64,000 nt of DNA from Macrocystis pyrifera. Taxonomy: Eukaryota; Sar; Phaeophyceae; Laminariales; Laminariaceae. The stretch lies in NCBI GenBank assembly GCA_031763025.1, contig JASSKH010000030.1, positions 2,239,197 through 2,303,196 on the forward strand, read 5' to 3'. Below the pieces are notes generated by a model that made no database searches, was not told where the DNA came from, and worked only from the letters and a program-made list of their open reading frames with translations. The translations under genes and the position numbers were made by a program. Position 1 is the stretch's first letter; each line of letters begins with the position of its first letter. Positions 21,390-32,852 of the stretch are shown here, in pieces.

Positions 21390-22003
21390 ATCGCCGTGGA
21401 TAGCTGACTTACGCTTCTCGACTGGGCTCGATATTTTTTTTCTTGTCGTTTTCCTGGACTCTGGGGGGTGGTTTTTCTACCCCTTGACGTTTTCCGAGTT
21501 TTCGGGTCTGGGCTTTTTCTTCTCGGTGTGTTTCTGGTTTGCTTTTATTGGGCTGAGTTGGGGATGATTTTTGCGTATTTTGTCCTGCCTACCCCCCCCG
21601 CTCAGTGTCTGGGCTGGTCTGGGTAACCAGGTCACTCATTTGTGGCACAGGACACGTTTCCAGAGTTGTGGGCTGGGTTCAGGTGGTTCTTGGCGTATTC
21701 CGTGATATTTTTCTTTTCGTTTTCGGTGTTCATTTTTCGCTTTTCCACGAAACTTCCTCGCCCACCCCCCCGTTGCGGGTGGCATGGCGATCGCTTTCAT
21801 TGACGATTTATTCCTGCCCCTTACCGCAGGGCCTTCCTTTATTTCTTTCTTTTTTACGTACAGTGTCGGCTTCGTTGCCTCGCCGTTCAGAGGTGTGGGA
21901 GCGGGTTTCGAGGAGCCGCATCTTCGACTCATGTTCTAGTTCGGAATCGGGGTTTCCACAAGTTCCCATAATTCTGCCTATACGGCTCATCAGAGCGGGC
22001 TGA
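21390..22003 (+). other. Non-coding 3' region of the gypsy element
   Basis: About 610 bp, T-rich, without coding-like frames, between the end of pol and the 3' LTR. The same sequence in reverse makes up the internal part of the LTR-only element at 48346-48875 (shared CACTCATTTGTGGCACAGGA-like and TTCCCATAATTCTGC text). It is therefore a family feature and probably carries packaging or priming signals. Confidence 0.65.
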
Positions 22004-22281
22004 TGTTATGATACTGCCTTGAATGAGGCTGAAAGCCCGGCATTTTCCTGGGTTCAAGTATTAGGATCGTATTTGTAGTACTTGGGAGGCGTATCGTAGA
22101 TGGAAAACCAGGGGTTTTCCCGGCGAGGCACGAGCTCGGCTCTTAGTCTCCGTGTGCACGAAAGGAATAAAGCTGCTCTCCTTCTATCTATAAGCAAACA
22201 ACACACGTGAATACCAACGAGTACCGACTTAATTGGCTAAGCTGCCCAGAGATACAAAGTGTCCCGACCCTGATCTTAACA
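22004..22281 (+). repeat. 3' LTR of the gypsy element
   Basis: 278 bp, begins TGTTATGATACTGCC and ends CCTGATCTTAACA, with short inverted ends TGTTA...TAACA. It contains GGAATAAAGCTGCTCTCC, a possible polyadenylation region (AATAAA at about 22168). Two further full copies of this LTR lie at 48055-48345 and 48876-49152 in reverse. Confidence 0.9.
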
Positions 22282-22890
22282 GTGGACCTCTATCGTAGAA
22301 TGCCTCGGCTTCTTTCTGTTCTGGTCTAGTGTGTGTGAAATCGTTCTATCCGTTGGGCTCCTCCGGAGAATGCTGCTTTCAAGTATGACTTTGCTTGATG
22401 ATTTATTTCTGCGTGCGGCAAGATGCCAAGAAGGTGGTGCTAACTAGTGGTCAAGATGTCAAAATCGTCAGATGGTATGCACGTGTTTTATAATTATTGT
22501 CAGCTGCTCGCATGGGCGAGTCGTTTATTCTTGACAGGAACGAAGCAAGAAGGGGTTTACTCTCCTTTCCTTGAAAAGCCTGTCTGTGCTGCAGGGCCGA
22601 GGTGGTAAAGTCAAGTAAATTCAGCAATTCGTGGCCGTCAGCGTCGGTGTGAGCTGACGAGCCGTGTTATGGTGTCAGAAAAGTGGTTGAAGATTGGAGC
22701 CTAAGCGTTTTTTATTGACAAGGTTCCTCAACCGTTGCATGTGACGAGCCACCCAATACCTGTTACGTTACGTCATCCTGTGCCACCGATACGACCACTT
22801 AAATGGTCCTCGTTTGGGTATACGCCTAGAAGGGGGTTGTCATTCTGATGTTCGTCACTGCGAGTACCAACAGCCCGCCTGGGGTATCAA
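22282..22890. other. Gene-free stretch with a MITE family 2 end
   Basis: ACCTCTATCGTAGAATGCCTC (22286-22306) directly after the LTR is a MITE family 2 terminus without its partner. The remainder shows nothing recognisable. Confidence 0.5.
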
Positions 22891-22896
22891 AGCGTA

Positions 22897-24458
22897 GTGA
22901 TTCCCGTTGCATCGGCTACTTGCCCACGTTGTAGCACACTGCGTCCCAAGTCGAAAGCTCCGTCCAATCCCCCGCGGCGCTCAGTCTGCGTGACAATTGC
23001 TGTGACCCTCCCCTCCCTTCTTATAGGCGGAACCGGAGCAGAAAGAAACGTTGCCTGCACCCCCCGAGACAAGGGGTCCGTATCTGCATTTGGAGGTGGC
23101 GAGAGGCGGGTCAACCAGCGGTGAGGGATCTAACTTTGTGGAGGGAAACGTCGACGAAGCCTCGCGTGGTGTCGTTCCTGAGGCAGTACGTCCTCTGGTG
23201 AGGGTCTGTCTGCTGCGGGGGTTATACGACCGGGTTTTTTGCGGGGCCAAAGCTCGGGACGATCCACGCGCAGCTCGTCCGGCGGATAGCGTGCCTTTCT
23301 CTACAGCCCTATTCCCTCGACCGTGGCCAACGCACTCCCCACTTCAACTGCCCTTGTCCCTTCGAGTGGCCAAGGGACACGGAAGCGCAGACGGGCGTCA
23401 GCGTGCGGCAAAGATGCCTGCGGTCATTGGTCTTCGAAGGACGCTTGTCGAGCCTGTGACGGATCTCTTTCTCACACACAGGACAATTTTTTTACTACGC
23501 GTGCCATAATCGTCCTCTCGAGGCCAGCGGAAGGGTGCATTGGAGGCATTTCAAAGATGCCGATGATGTCAGGGAGGCTACAGCGACATGGAACGCGAAG
23601 ATAGGCGGCGGGGGGTTGAAACGATTGCGAAGCGGGGGGTTTCTCCGTCGTTGGATTGCTTCTGCTCGAGACCCGCATGTAGCACACGTTGTTGGCTAAA
23701 TGGCGCAAAGAGGAAGAGCATGAGCGCACGGTCAAGATTTTTTATGATCTGCGCAGTGAGAAGTCGAACAAATGGACGGTTCCGGGTGTTTATCTGGAAC
23801 TTTTGCAGCATCTCGCTTCACAGGGAGACCTGGCCGCTCCGGTTGAAGCTCTGTCAGGCAGTCCCTTGCAAGCCGACAGTGTTGTTTGCCATAAACGCTA
23901 CATAAAAGCTGTTGCTGACAACGTCCGCGGTCCGAATAAGCAAGGAGCGTTCGACGTGGCTCGTGCCCTCTTCAAGCACAAGAGGAGTCAACTACCACCA
24001 AAGTTGACGGTGCAATGGACCAAGCATACTGCGCGGGGAATATTTTTGACGACGCTGTCCGGTGATGAATTCGTATACCTCGAGGATGCGGTCGATATCT
24101 ATCTTGGTTTACATAAAGATGCAAAACTACAGGAAATAGGACGCACGTCGGTGACGGCCGAAGTCATCCAGATGACGAGCGATTTGTCGGAATCTGTCGT
24201 CGACCCGCCCTTCGTCTCGTTCAGCGCGGTGCGATGCGTTCGAACGACAATCGATGCAAAACGCGGTACCTTATGCCCCCAATTGCAACCCACTTGGAAC
24301 ACGCACGATTGTACCAACGGCTATTGGCGGCTGAAGAAGAACTTCGTGTGTTGAAGGCGCGAGGCCGCCAAGACACTACGCCAGCCGACGTCGGAGGCCC
24401 CACTCCACAACAGGGACCATCAGCGATCGTGGAGGAGGCAAGCAAAATTGTCAAGTAA
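22897..24458 (+). pseudogene. Decayed ORF of unknown family, GC-rich
   Basis: The core is an open reading from an ATG at 23689 to 24354, encoding an Arg/Lys/Glu-rich N-terminus (KWRKEEEHERTVKIFYDL), a helical middle (PGVYLELLQHLASQGDLAAP; FDVARALFKHKRSQLPPKLT) and FVYLEDAVDIYLGLHKDAKL. The frame changes near 24220. The continuation in another frame gives APIATHLEHARLYQRLLAAE and a coiled-coil-like segment to a stop at 24458. Upstream (about 23400-23700) broken frames carry a Cys/His-containing segment (CGKDACGHWSSKDACRACDG) that could be a small zinc finger. Composition is protein-like throughout, unlike the flanks. The family is not recognised; it may be a transposon-associated or a host DNA-binding protein relic. 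Confidence 0.45.
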
Positions 24459-24576
24459 AAACAGTGAGGCCGTAGAAGCCGTGCCCTCACTTCTTCCATG
24501 AAAATCAGGAGTCCGGACCCTTTGCTACGATGGAGGCAATCATATTGTAGCTAAGACTTTTCTAGCTGACGGCGGG

Positions 24577-24672
24577 CAACCCTTTTAGGACCGCAGTCCC
24601 GTTTGGGGACAAACTACTTAGAATTTGACTGGTTAGTCCCCCAAATGGGATGTCGGTTAGCCCTGAAATGGT
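24577..24672. repeat. Foldback repeat (GGGACTGCAGT family), copy 3
   Basis: ACCCTTTTAGGACCGCAGTC, CCGTTTGGGGACAAACTACT, then TTAGTCCCCCAAATGGGATG and TGAAATGGTTT. Same order of elements as 2197-2312. The right arm has diverged more than the left. Confidence 0.6.
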
Positions 24673-25155
24673 TTACTCTTAACCTATACCCAACATCGTT
24701 GGAATGATGTGCCATTATTCCAGTGATGTTTGAAATGTAGTACTCGTTGCGTACCTGCATACTCGTAGGACGTGGGTTCATCGTGCTTTTTTTGGCTGGT
24801 TGTGGGTCAGATAGAGGGCTCCTTGCGTGAACAGCCTCAGAAAATTCTCAGATAATTCAGGGGTTTCTTTGTTGTGGTGGTGGTCCAAGGATCCGAGGGG
24901 TTTCCAGAAGTGGACACGGCATGTAGGCAAAAGGGGAAAATGAGAATTGAACCTGGAGACTGGGGATGTGAGCAGACGGTCACAGCCCTTTTCCATCCCT
25001 TCAGCTTCTTATAGCTCATCCTGTTGCCGGCACTGTTCTCCTGCTCCAGACTAGGAGATGGCTCAGGTGTATGTTCCGCAGGCTGGATGGAACAACGGTA
25101 ATGCGAGATGACAGGGTCTTTTTTGCATGACTTCAACATAGCAATCACCTGGCGC

Positions 25156-26057
25156 CTACCAAAACAATGAACTCCTGCAAATTCGTAGTGCGATTGCCGA
25201 GCTAAGTGGGTTAGTTTTTCCAAAGTGCCGCTGGCCTATAACAACGCTCCCCAGCGGCATCCCGCTCATCTTCCCCCGCTTAGAACAAGCGCTTCCAGAA
25301 TCGCCACCCCGGAGCAATCGTGTAAGACTCTCCTCGTCCATCAACCCCCCCGAAGCTCCGAAGCCGACACCACCAAGACAGGTGAGCCGATGTTGCGCGC
25401 GGCTGTACTCGAAGATGGACCCCGGACGAGCTGCTCGATTTTCGGAACGGTGCGCCCGTGGCCCCACCCTCGCCTTCCCACTCCGAATCCCCTCATTTAT
25501 GATGCCGTCAGCTCTTCCCAAGCGTTGTCGGCGAAGCGGACGCGCGTATACGGCGAGTAAAGTCGTAGACCTGCCCGGGGGCCGCCCCGTGCGCCCCTTT
25601 CCGCCCTCGACCGGCTGGCGTTCGTGCCAATCGCGAACTTTCTCAGCGCCTCCTTTCTACTCAGCGCGCGGCGTCTTCTCGCCCCCTCGTCTCGGGCTGC
25701 GGGGCGGCTCCGCTCGCTGCTCGGATCGTACAAGTTCCACCACGCGTGAAACGTGTCCACCTGCAGCGAAGTGAAGCTTGTCCAGTGATTCCGCCTCCGA
25801 GACCCAGTGACGCCTCCCCGTCGAGGTACCCGCCGCGGTACCCCCATCTCGCGGCCCCGGTAGCGCTGATCACTCTCCCGTCCAGTAGCGTGTACATTGG
25901 TGCTGCTGTAGTCGAGTGCCCTCCGAGCCCCAGGTCCGCTCCCCACGCCATCCGCGCGAATTGGGGGGTCCAACCGAGCTACCCCAGGGTACTGCCGTGG
26001 CCATCCCACGACCCGTTGGCGACACCGCTGACGACGCCTGCTTCTCTGTACCGCCAC
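25156..26057 (-). pseudogene. Decayed minus-strand ORF, gag-like composition
   Basis: The GC-richest part of this region is open on the minus strand from 26057 to 25497 (Arg-rich, with TSFTSLQVDTFHAWWNLYDP and RRALSRKEALRKFAIGTNAS). It then continues, after a frame change, from 25521 to 25156 (GIINEGIRSGKARVGPRAHR, then Gly/Ser-rich). The plus strand is also open for about 200 codons (25746-26354) but would encode an implausibly Pro-rich peptide, so the minus strand is preferred. No zinc knuckle or enzyme motif seen. A retroelement Gag or an unknown host gene are both possible. Confidence 0.3.
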
Positions 26058-26272
26058 CTCCTCTTGGACGCTGCCCGTCCACCCCCGTCGACGGCGAACG
26101 CGCCGACGCCGTGCGAAAAAGAGGGGCCGGGGCCGCCGCCCGAGGTGCCCGCACCGCTCGAGTCACGTGGTCGGGGCCACACGGACGGCGCGGGCGCCCG
26201 TGCCGATCACCGAAGCTCCATCGCTGGCGTGGCCACCCCTACCGTGGCAAGCCCCGAGCATGACGGCAAGCC

Positions 26273-26418
26273 TGTCGTGAAACGCGAGGGTGCCCAGCTG
26301 TCTGTCAGTCAAGCCCCCTTCCCCAGATGTCTAACGGGAGACGGCGTGTCGTGAAACGCGAGGGTGCCCAGCTGTCTGTCAGGCAAGCCCCCTCCCCGAG
26401 ATGTCTGAAGGGAGACGG
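26273..26418. repeat. Tandem duplication, 74-bp unit
   Basis: TGTCGTGAAACGCGAGGGTG ... GAGACGGCG occurs at 26273 and again at 26347 with a few substitutions (GTCAGTCAAGCCCC versus GTCAGGCAAGCCCC). Confidence 0.85.
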
Positions 26419-26539
26419 CGCCGAGGGGAGTCTGAGGGATGCTGTCAACAATGGCTCCAAGCAGCGAGGGCGCAGGGGGCGGGCGTGGTTTCAGTACGTG
26501 TGATTTCTGCGAGCTTGTGGAGGCTCGATTCAAGGCCAT

Positions 26540-26815
26540 AACTATGTCCCCACAAGGCACAGACCCATCTCCACTAAAACCAAAACGCATGCCAGTTAGG
26601 TAGGGTAGGCGCAGACCTCGTGGAAGCTCGTGGTTTTCTCCCACGACTGAAAATACATCACTACCATTCCCACGAGGTACAGGCCCATCTCTTTTAATCC
26701 ATCATAATGCAAGCGCAGATAGGACTGGCACAGACCCTGTGTAAGCTTAGTTGACGAAATTATTCGCTTCCCACGAGGCACTGGCCTATCTCTCCTTTCT
26801 GACACCATGAGGGCA
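26540..26815. repeat. Three diverged tandem repeats, unit about 100-120 bp
   Basis: CCCACAAGGCACAGACCCAT (about 26549), CCCACGAGGTACAGGCCCAT (about 26669) and CCCACGAGGCACTGGCCTAT (about 26769) head three related blocks, each with a GCGCAGA..GACC..GT-like segment after it. Probably a decayed satellite-like array. Confidence 0.55.
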
Positions 26816-27136
26816 TAAAGGTATAACGCGAAAAACAAGAGGAAACAAAACACAACATAAAACGAACAGAACCCACAGCAACAAACAACAACACACGCCA
26901 GGTGCCGGGTATACATACTATTATTATTGAAGACGTACTTTCCGCGGAGCGCCTCATCTCGACGCAATTTCTTGGCGTCCCTAAAAACATGAGCCCCAAG
27001 TTGTGTCTGTCAGGTTCTTATTCATGTGGTGGGCCTATACCGCTGTAAATAATAATTAACAAGTACTTTATACCTCGGGTGCTCTCGTGTCCTGCGACCA
27101 CGGCGATGAGTTGAATGTGAGAACAACGAGGACCAC

Positions 27137-27245
27137 TATTACAGGGGTCCATAGTTAACGGGACCAAATTTTGTTAGTAAAAATAGTAAAATATATAGGT
27201 TTTTATGTACACCACAGGTCCTGTTAACTATGGACCCCCGTAATA
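27137..27245 (-). mobile_element. MITE family 1, copy 3 (reverse)
   Basis: TATTACAGGGGTCCATAGTT and AACTATGGACCCCCGTAATA inverted ends; the body is in reverse orientation relative to copies 1 and 2 (GGTTTTTATGTACACCACAG in place of the plus-strand ACACAAAAACC). It is inserted in a fragment (27090-27136) of the repeat also found at 54540-54860 and 58625-58990. Confidence 0.8.
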
Positions 27246-29030
27246 TTAATATTTTAATACTGCTGTAGTACAACAGCACAGCAGCAAGTATCGCATGCTA
27301 CTGCTGTACGTATCCTCGTGTGCATAAAACCCAGAGAGATCTCAGGGTCCCGCACAGTAAAAAAACTAAACAGAGTGGGATATGCGTAGAACGATCCCCA
27401 GCGCGTGCAAGCGCGTGTCTCGGACTAGATCGAACACGCGGCTAACAAGTTATCCATGCGCGAGTACATCGTTGAATTTCGTTAGCCGGTATATTGTTGC
27501 CGATGCAGTACGAGTACTACGTAGCCAGTGGTTGAAATTTCGTGCAACATGCCGGTGTATGTTAGATAAAACTGCAACACTGCACTGGACGTTGTTGCAA
27601 ATTGCGCTGCATGCCGGCAAATTTCTAACTAGACCGCACATGCGGCTAACGAGTTCTGACAACGCAAGTTGGTAAAACACGCCGAGTCCTAGTAATTCTA
27701 CTGCTATACAGTCGATGCGTACCCGGACGAACGCCGAGCATAACTGCCTGCGTATCTACATGACCGTCAAACATCGAATCACTAAAACGAGCAAGCGACA
27801 TCGACCCGTCCTTGCAGTAGTATGATACCTAAGTACCGAGATAGTAAGGTATCTCGCATGCGACGGGTTCCTGTAGGACTGCAAACGCTTCCGTACACGA
27901 GTGAGCATCAAGTATGGATACGAAATATGCAGCTTGTGGACGGGGTTAGCGACGTTCATGCGGTAGGTGGTGCTGTCAGCAGCGGATGTTATTCTTCTCC
28001 TCTCATCCCCCTGATTTTCTCTACGGGCCCTCTGGCGAGCAAACCGGCGGTACGGCCTTTCACCGACTCCTCTCACCTCCCTGCCCTATCCCCTCTGTCC
28101 CCCGCTGGCGTACGGAGGGGGCTGCTCTCATGCCTCGTGTGCGATGATTGTCTCGCGTTGTTGCTGGTTAGCGTAATAGGTATTTTTTGTATGAAGTGCT
28201 GTAGTATTTAATACGATGCCTGTATTATTGATGAGCGTGTGATTCACTGCTCGGGTGCTGTCTTCTCCTTGAGCTTCATCCCCGGTATATATGATTTAGT
28301 ATGATCCGTATGGAGGACATTATTTCATCTAGCGGGGCGTCGCGACTAGCCCCCCCTCCCTCGCCTGAGTTTGCATAGCCCACATGTGACGAGGGGGCGG
28401 CTGGGCGCTGCGCACTAAAAAGAGACTACGTGCCGCGGCAGACTGCAGGATACCTCCATCTACTAAACACACCTGCGTTGAACACATGAAAGGCGTGTGT
28501 GGGGCGACTACACTCACGCATACCGAAGCTCAGCAGAGGACGGACCCTGCTAAACGAGGCGTAAGCCACCCCCCCTCGCGGGGGGACGGAGTCAGCTCTC
28601 GTTCACTCACACTAAACCTCCCACGGCGTGCAGCCGCAAGACCCACGCGGTGTCCGCCCGCGGTCCCGCTTGGGGACCGTGGTGCGAACCGATCGTGACC
28701 TACCGAAGGTTCCTCTGAACGACGGACTCAGTCACGACCTCCCCGCTGGACGTACCGTCGAAATCTTCGCTCAAAGTCAGGGTTCACTGCTGCTGTTTAC
28801 GCTGTGGTTACTCTCCGCGTCTAGGAGCGTATTATTAGTCTAGGATTCGGCATAGGGAACCAAGAGCAACCTCGCCCCCGTCTGAATCAATCAGAGAGGG
28901 CTTGGTGCCGAAACACGGCGTAGATATATGATGCGACACACGGGATGCAGGATAAACCCATCGAACAGAACTACCCTACCGTAGCACGCGTTTCCGGTTT
29001 GTAGCTCGCACCGGGGCCGGACAGTTTCGC
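27246..29030. other. Gene-free stretch
   Basis: Short direct repeats with GCGGCTAACAAGTT (about 27438) and GCGGCTAACGAGTT (about 27642) bound a 200-bp block that may be a decayed element. From 28480 to 28780 GC rises and short frames open on the plus strand, but none has protein-like features or splice support. No gene is called. Confidence 0.45.
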
Positions 29031-29038
29031 AGTCTGAG

Positions 29039-29219
29039 AGCCCATCTTAACGGGGAACACTAAATTTCGTTCAATCAGATGTAAATTAAATTAGAAAAAA
29101 AAATCTAGTCAAATTGAAAGAACTGAGAGTCCTCGATAAGATGGGCCCTTAAATTAAACTGGGAAAAAAAATAGCAAGTCAAATTGAAAGAGCCGAAAGT
29201 CCCCGTTAAGATGGGCCCT
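29039..29219. mobile_element. MITE-like element (GCCCATCTTAACGGGG ends)
   Basis: AGCCCATCTTAACGGGGA at the left and TCCCCGTTAAGATGGGCCCT at the right are inverted repeats. Inside, AAATTAAATTAGAAAAAAAA and AGTCAAATTGAAAGAACTGA are partly duplicated (second copy from about 29150), so the right half has been tandemly duplicated, together with its end. Confidence 0.65.
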
Positions 29220-32200
29220 AATATGGACTCCTACTGCTGACCAGTACGGGATATATGACCCTATCATGTGGTACCGTGAACGGTTTGCTTGAAATCGTTC
29301 GAAGAGGGTTTTGTGTTTACACGTGTTGTTACAACCGGGCGTACTCTAAAGAATGGTATCGATTGAAGTTGTGGAGGCCTCGTACTCATTGCTTTGTGTG
29401 GTCTGTGTTCTGTGGTTTGTGGTATCGTACACCGTTGTTAATAATCAATTACGAACATCTCGCTTGAAACGAATAAGGCAGCCTATATGCATGCTTCAAA
29501 GGTACCCTGATACTCTAGGGAATGTGATGTGGATTGAAGTAGGAGGAGGAGGAGGAGAGAGAGGAGAAGCCGTGCCTTTACTTGGGGTCTTCCATGAAAA
29601 TGAGTCTGGTCTATCTATAGCTCCTATCGGAATCAGATATTTAATCTTTGTGCCGTATGTAGTCACTTACGAACAGTTTGCCTGATGTTCTTCGGGGAAT
29701 ATTTTAGTATTCATGGAGTGTAATACGTACTTACTGCTGCTCGAACTATTTCTGGAAACTTGTTAGTAACTGGATGTGGTCGCGAAACTGACGGATTCCG
29801 GTGGCATTGGTAGACCACCAGACTCTCTGACGAGAATGGCATTGGTAGACCACCAGATCAATATTATGTCTCGTTTGGGTTTACCATCCGACAATACACC
29901 GCACTACAAATGCACCACAGCAGTGTGTGTGCGTGTTTGTTTTTTTTTTGGTCCGTACAGTAGTGTTTTTCTGTAGTATCCTGTCTCGATGTTCTGGAAC
30001 TGGATCATTTAATGTTAGCAGTGGATTTTTGGATGAGGCCTCCCACACCGACTCGTGGTCTCGCCCATACTTCGTTGCGTCGTTGGGCAGTATTTTGTGC
30101 TCTTAATGGACCACTGGTCGGATACGTAGCTGTCGCACCCAAACTTCCTTATACTTGCCTAAACTCTCTCCCGCACACGCTGCGAAATATTTTTTCAAAC
30201 TCGGGCGACGGAGGAAGCCGGCCAGTGTTTTTGTTCCGTTCGTTGTGTTTTTCGATCCCATTTATTATTTTCGTCCTTCTTTTGACTCTCCCTCCTAGTT
30301 ACAGTAGTCGCAACTCAGATCCGAGATTTTATAGCAGACTCTCTCCTCCCCTCTCCCGTGTCTTGTGTTTTGTCGCGAGAAGACTTCAACCCTTTCTACT
30401 TGTGCAGAATGAATTCGAACGTTTTCCAGCCATGAACAGCAACAACAGACACAACAAGAAGAAAAAAAACGCAACGAAACCGAATGTGGAAGCCTGCTGC
30501 TGTATGTACCCGTCTGCAAATAAATATATATCGACCGGTATATTTTAGCTCCTTTCGTCAGTACCACGTAAATGTGATGCTGCTGTGGAACGAAAGAATG
30601 ATGCGTGTCAAGGCTCTCTCTGCGGCCATGAATCAACATTGAAAATGGTATTACTTCCAAGATACAACACCACCAACATCAACACAAAATGCCACAGCAA
30701 CAACAGCCAGCAATACGCCGCTGTAATCCCGTTTGCTATACACAGACTTGTTCGTGTTGTTGGCCTTACGTTATCCTATCAGCCGCCAACATAGTCTACA
30801 CAGAGTCCGTGGTCGCACGACAGGTTCCAACACTTCTGGAGTGAAAGAATACGTACCACGTGGTACGTACACGCGGTGCCAAACAATGAACGCTTAACAC
30901 AACACAAAATATTTCCCTAGCTTTACCTAGGGTAATCCGAAAGAGAAAGTCGAAACTTGTCGGCCTGATTCCCCTTACAAGGAAACTCAAATCCTGGAAA
31001 AAAAATGTGGTCCCCAACCGCTCCTCCCGGCGTTAACGTGTATACCGCGCGAATCGATAGCCGACGCACATACAAGCAGTCTGTGGGCCAAGGTTCTGAT
31101 TCAACGGAGCCCTGCGCCTTGAGCTACACGACCCAGCCCCACCCGGACAATCGCTTCTAGACAGTTGTTTGTGCCAGAGACGGTACGAACAAGCGAAGTA
31201 TTTCGCAAATTGGCTTCAGTGCATCGATCGTAACAAAAGTGAGGTCACCTCATAGAAACATGGCTCGCTCAGCGGGATTGGCTACCGGCGTTGATGAGGT
31301 CGTTGCCCGCCGAACGCATACGGCCGTGCAAGGTCGTTTCTGGCTGCAAGGTCTTGACCCCATGGGATTGCGATATACTCTTGTGGCGTTTTTATGGCAG
31401 GGTCACTTCCTGCTCTACAGCAAGTCGAAGTACATATCAAACAGACAATAACAGCAGCAGCACGGCAGACTCACGGCACCGGTCTTGAGGTTGTACAAAC
31501 TCCCAGAACAGTATCCGCCCACAGTATTCCCCCCACAGCAGCAGCAAACAACATCACACAGGCCACAGAAGAAAAGCGGTGTCGTTCGTCGTGTTCTTCC
31601 TACTCTCGTTATTACCGTGGCTATGGTGATCCACGACAATAATGGCGCCGAGCCCCCACCACCAGCACCAACTTCTCGTACAAGTACCGGGTTCACCGGC
31701 GTGTCGCGTACACCTACCGGCTTCTTCGGCGTCTCGCGGCCGGATGACGCCAGCAGCCACCATTCAGAAAATGTTTTAGCCAAAAATTGCTAGGCCGATC
31801 GTGGCACGACTTGTCTGCTGTGTAACACGCGTCCGCAGCAAGCGGGCGTCGTGAGCCCGGCCGGTGTTGTCCCGCATGCCACCGTGCTGCTGTCGGCACG
31901 GTAGCGGGCCCGCGAGGAATTCGAACCTTGACGTATTGGATTGGGAGGCTCTGCTTACGTTTACCACCACAACCACCTGCATGACATTTTTATCAGCGTC
32001 GGCATGGCGGAGATTTTGGTTGGGAATGCTTCGTATATCCATGCATGTGCGGCGTTCTTCAGGTTTGACCACACTGTACACTGCTGTCAGGGGTTGTGCC
32101 CTCTCTCCACAGCAAGAGTATCTCCAGCTTATTCTGGTGTGGTGGGCCGGGCCGGGATGGGTTCCTGGATGGCCACTCATGGTGACAGGACGGCAGGTGG

Positions 32201-32850
32201 AAGGGTACATGCAGGCATGGAGTAGCGTGTAGAACAAGAGAGTACTACGGTATTACTCTAAATTTTTGCGGAGAACCCCCCGATAATGTATCGACAGCCC
32301 CCCGGGAGAAACACGCATGTTGTGTCCACTTACCAGGTGTTCCTTGACCGTTACGTGCGACCACATATCGTACCATTACACCTCGTACACTCAAGACACG
32401 AGCTTTACAAAATTGAAATTGGCACCGACCCCGGAAATGCGGTTACCTTGTGCCTTCAAAGACGTATGCGAGCAATGCTCCTGGAGGGATGGCGCCATAC
32501 ATCACATGAGGAGCTCAATATCTCACCCGAAAACATGACACTTCGAAGGAGTTTGTTCGGGCAACCCGACCGAGTATATATATGCGCTAGTCCTAAAACT
32601 AATTATGGTAATACTAACCGATAGTTGCTCAACGTAGGGGTTCAACTGGTCGCAACACTTTGCGCCAAAAAACACGAATCCTCGCCGTGGGATGATCCAT
32701 TTGCCTACGCCGTCAGAAAATGTTTTATCTTTCTCGGGGCTATCGGCGTTTTCATAGCGGGGGGGGAGGGGCGGGGTTATCGATGGCTGGTGTCTTGCCC
32801 ATAGGTTTTGATGCATCCGCGGTGAATCGTGCCGTTGATATGTTTGGAGA
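29220..32850. other. Gene-free stretch of 3.6 kb
   Basis: No reading frame with recognisable protein features. A short direct repeat GGCATTGGTAGACCACCAGA occurs at about 29802 and 29845. A GGAGGAGGAGG tract lies at about 29541. ACCGGGTTCACCGGCGTGTC and ACCGGCTTCTTCGGCGTCTC repeat near 31687-31737. GC is somewhat higher at 31600-32240 and both strands are open there, without a recognisable product. Confidence 0.4.
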
Positions 32851-32852
32851 CC

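Larger units (their letters stand above)
11760..22281 (+). mobile_element. Ty3/gypsy chromovirus-like retrotransposon with NADAR domain and internal inversion
   Basis: A 10.5-kb LTR element. The 3' LTR (22004-22281) begins TGTTATGATACTG and ends GATCTTAACA. The left end (11760) begins with the same LTR start, but the LTR breaks off after GTGCAC at about 11917. From there to about 14922 everything is reversed: gag reads on the minus strand, and the missing second half of the LTR (TGTTAAGATAAGGGTCGGGG...) sits at 14812-14922 in reverse. Pol then reads on the plus strand in the order NADAR, protease, RT, RNase H, Pro/Ala-rich linker, integrase, chromodomain-like, Tudor/SH3-like. A single inversion with one breakpoint inside the 5' LTR and the other between gag and pol accounts for all of this. 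Stops, frameshifts and catalytic substitutions show the copy is dead. A clear target duplication was not found (flanks GGTGA and GTGGA). Confidence 0.85.

Noticed and set aside
25746..26354. Plus-strand ORF of about 200 codons
   Set aside because: Extremely Pro/Ala/Arg-rich, as expected for a shadow in GC-rich DNA; the opposite strand has a more balanced reading.
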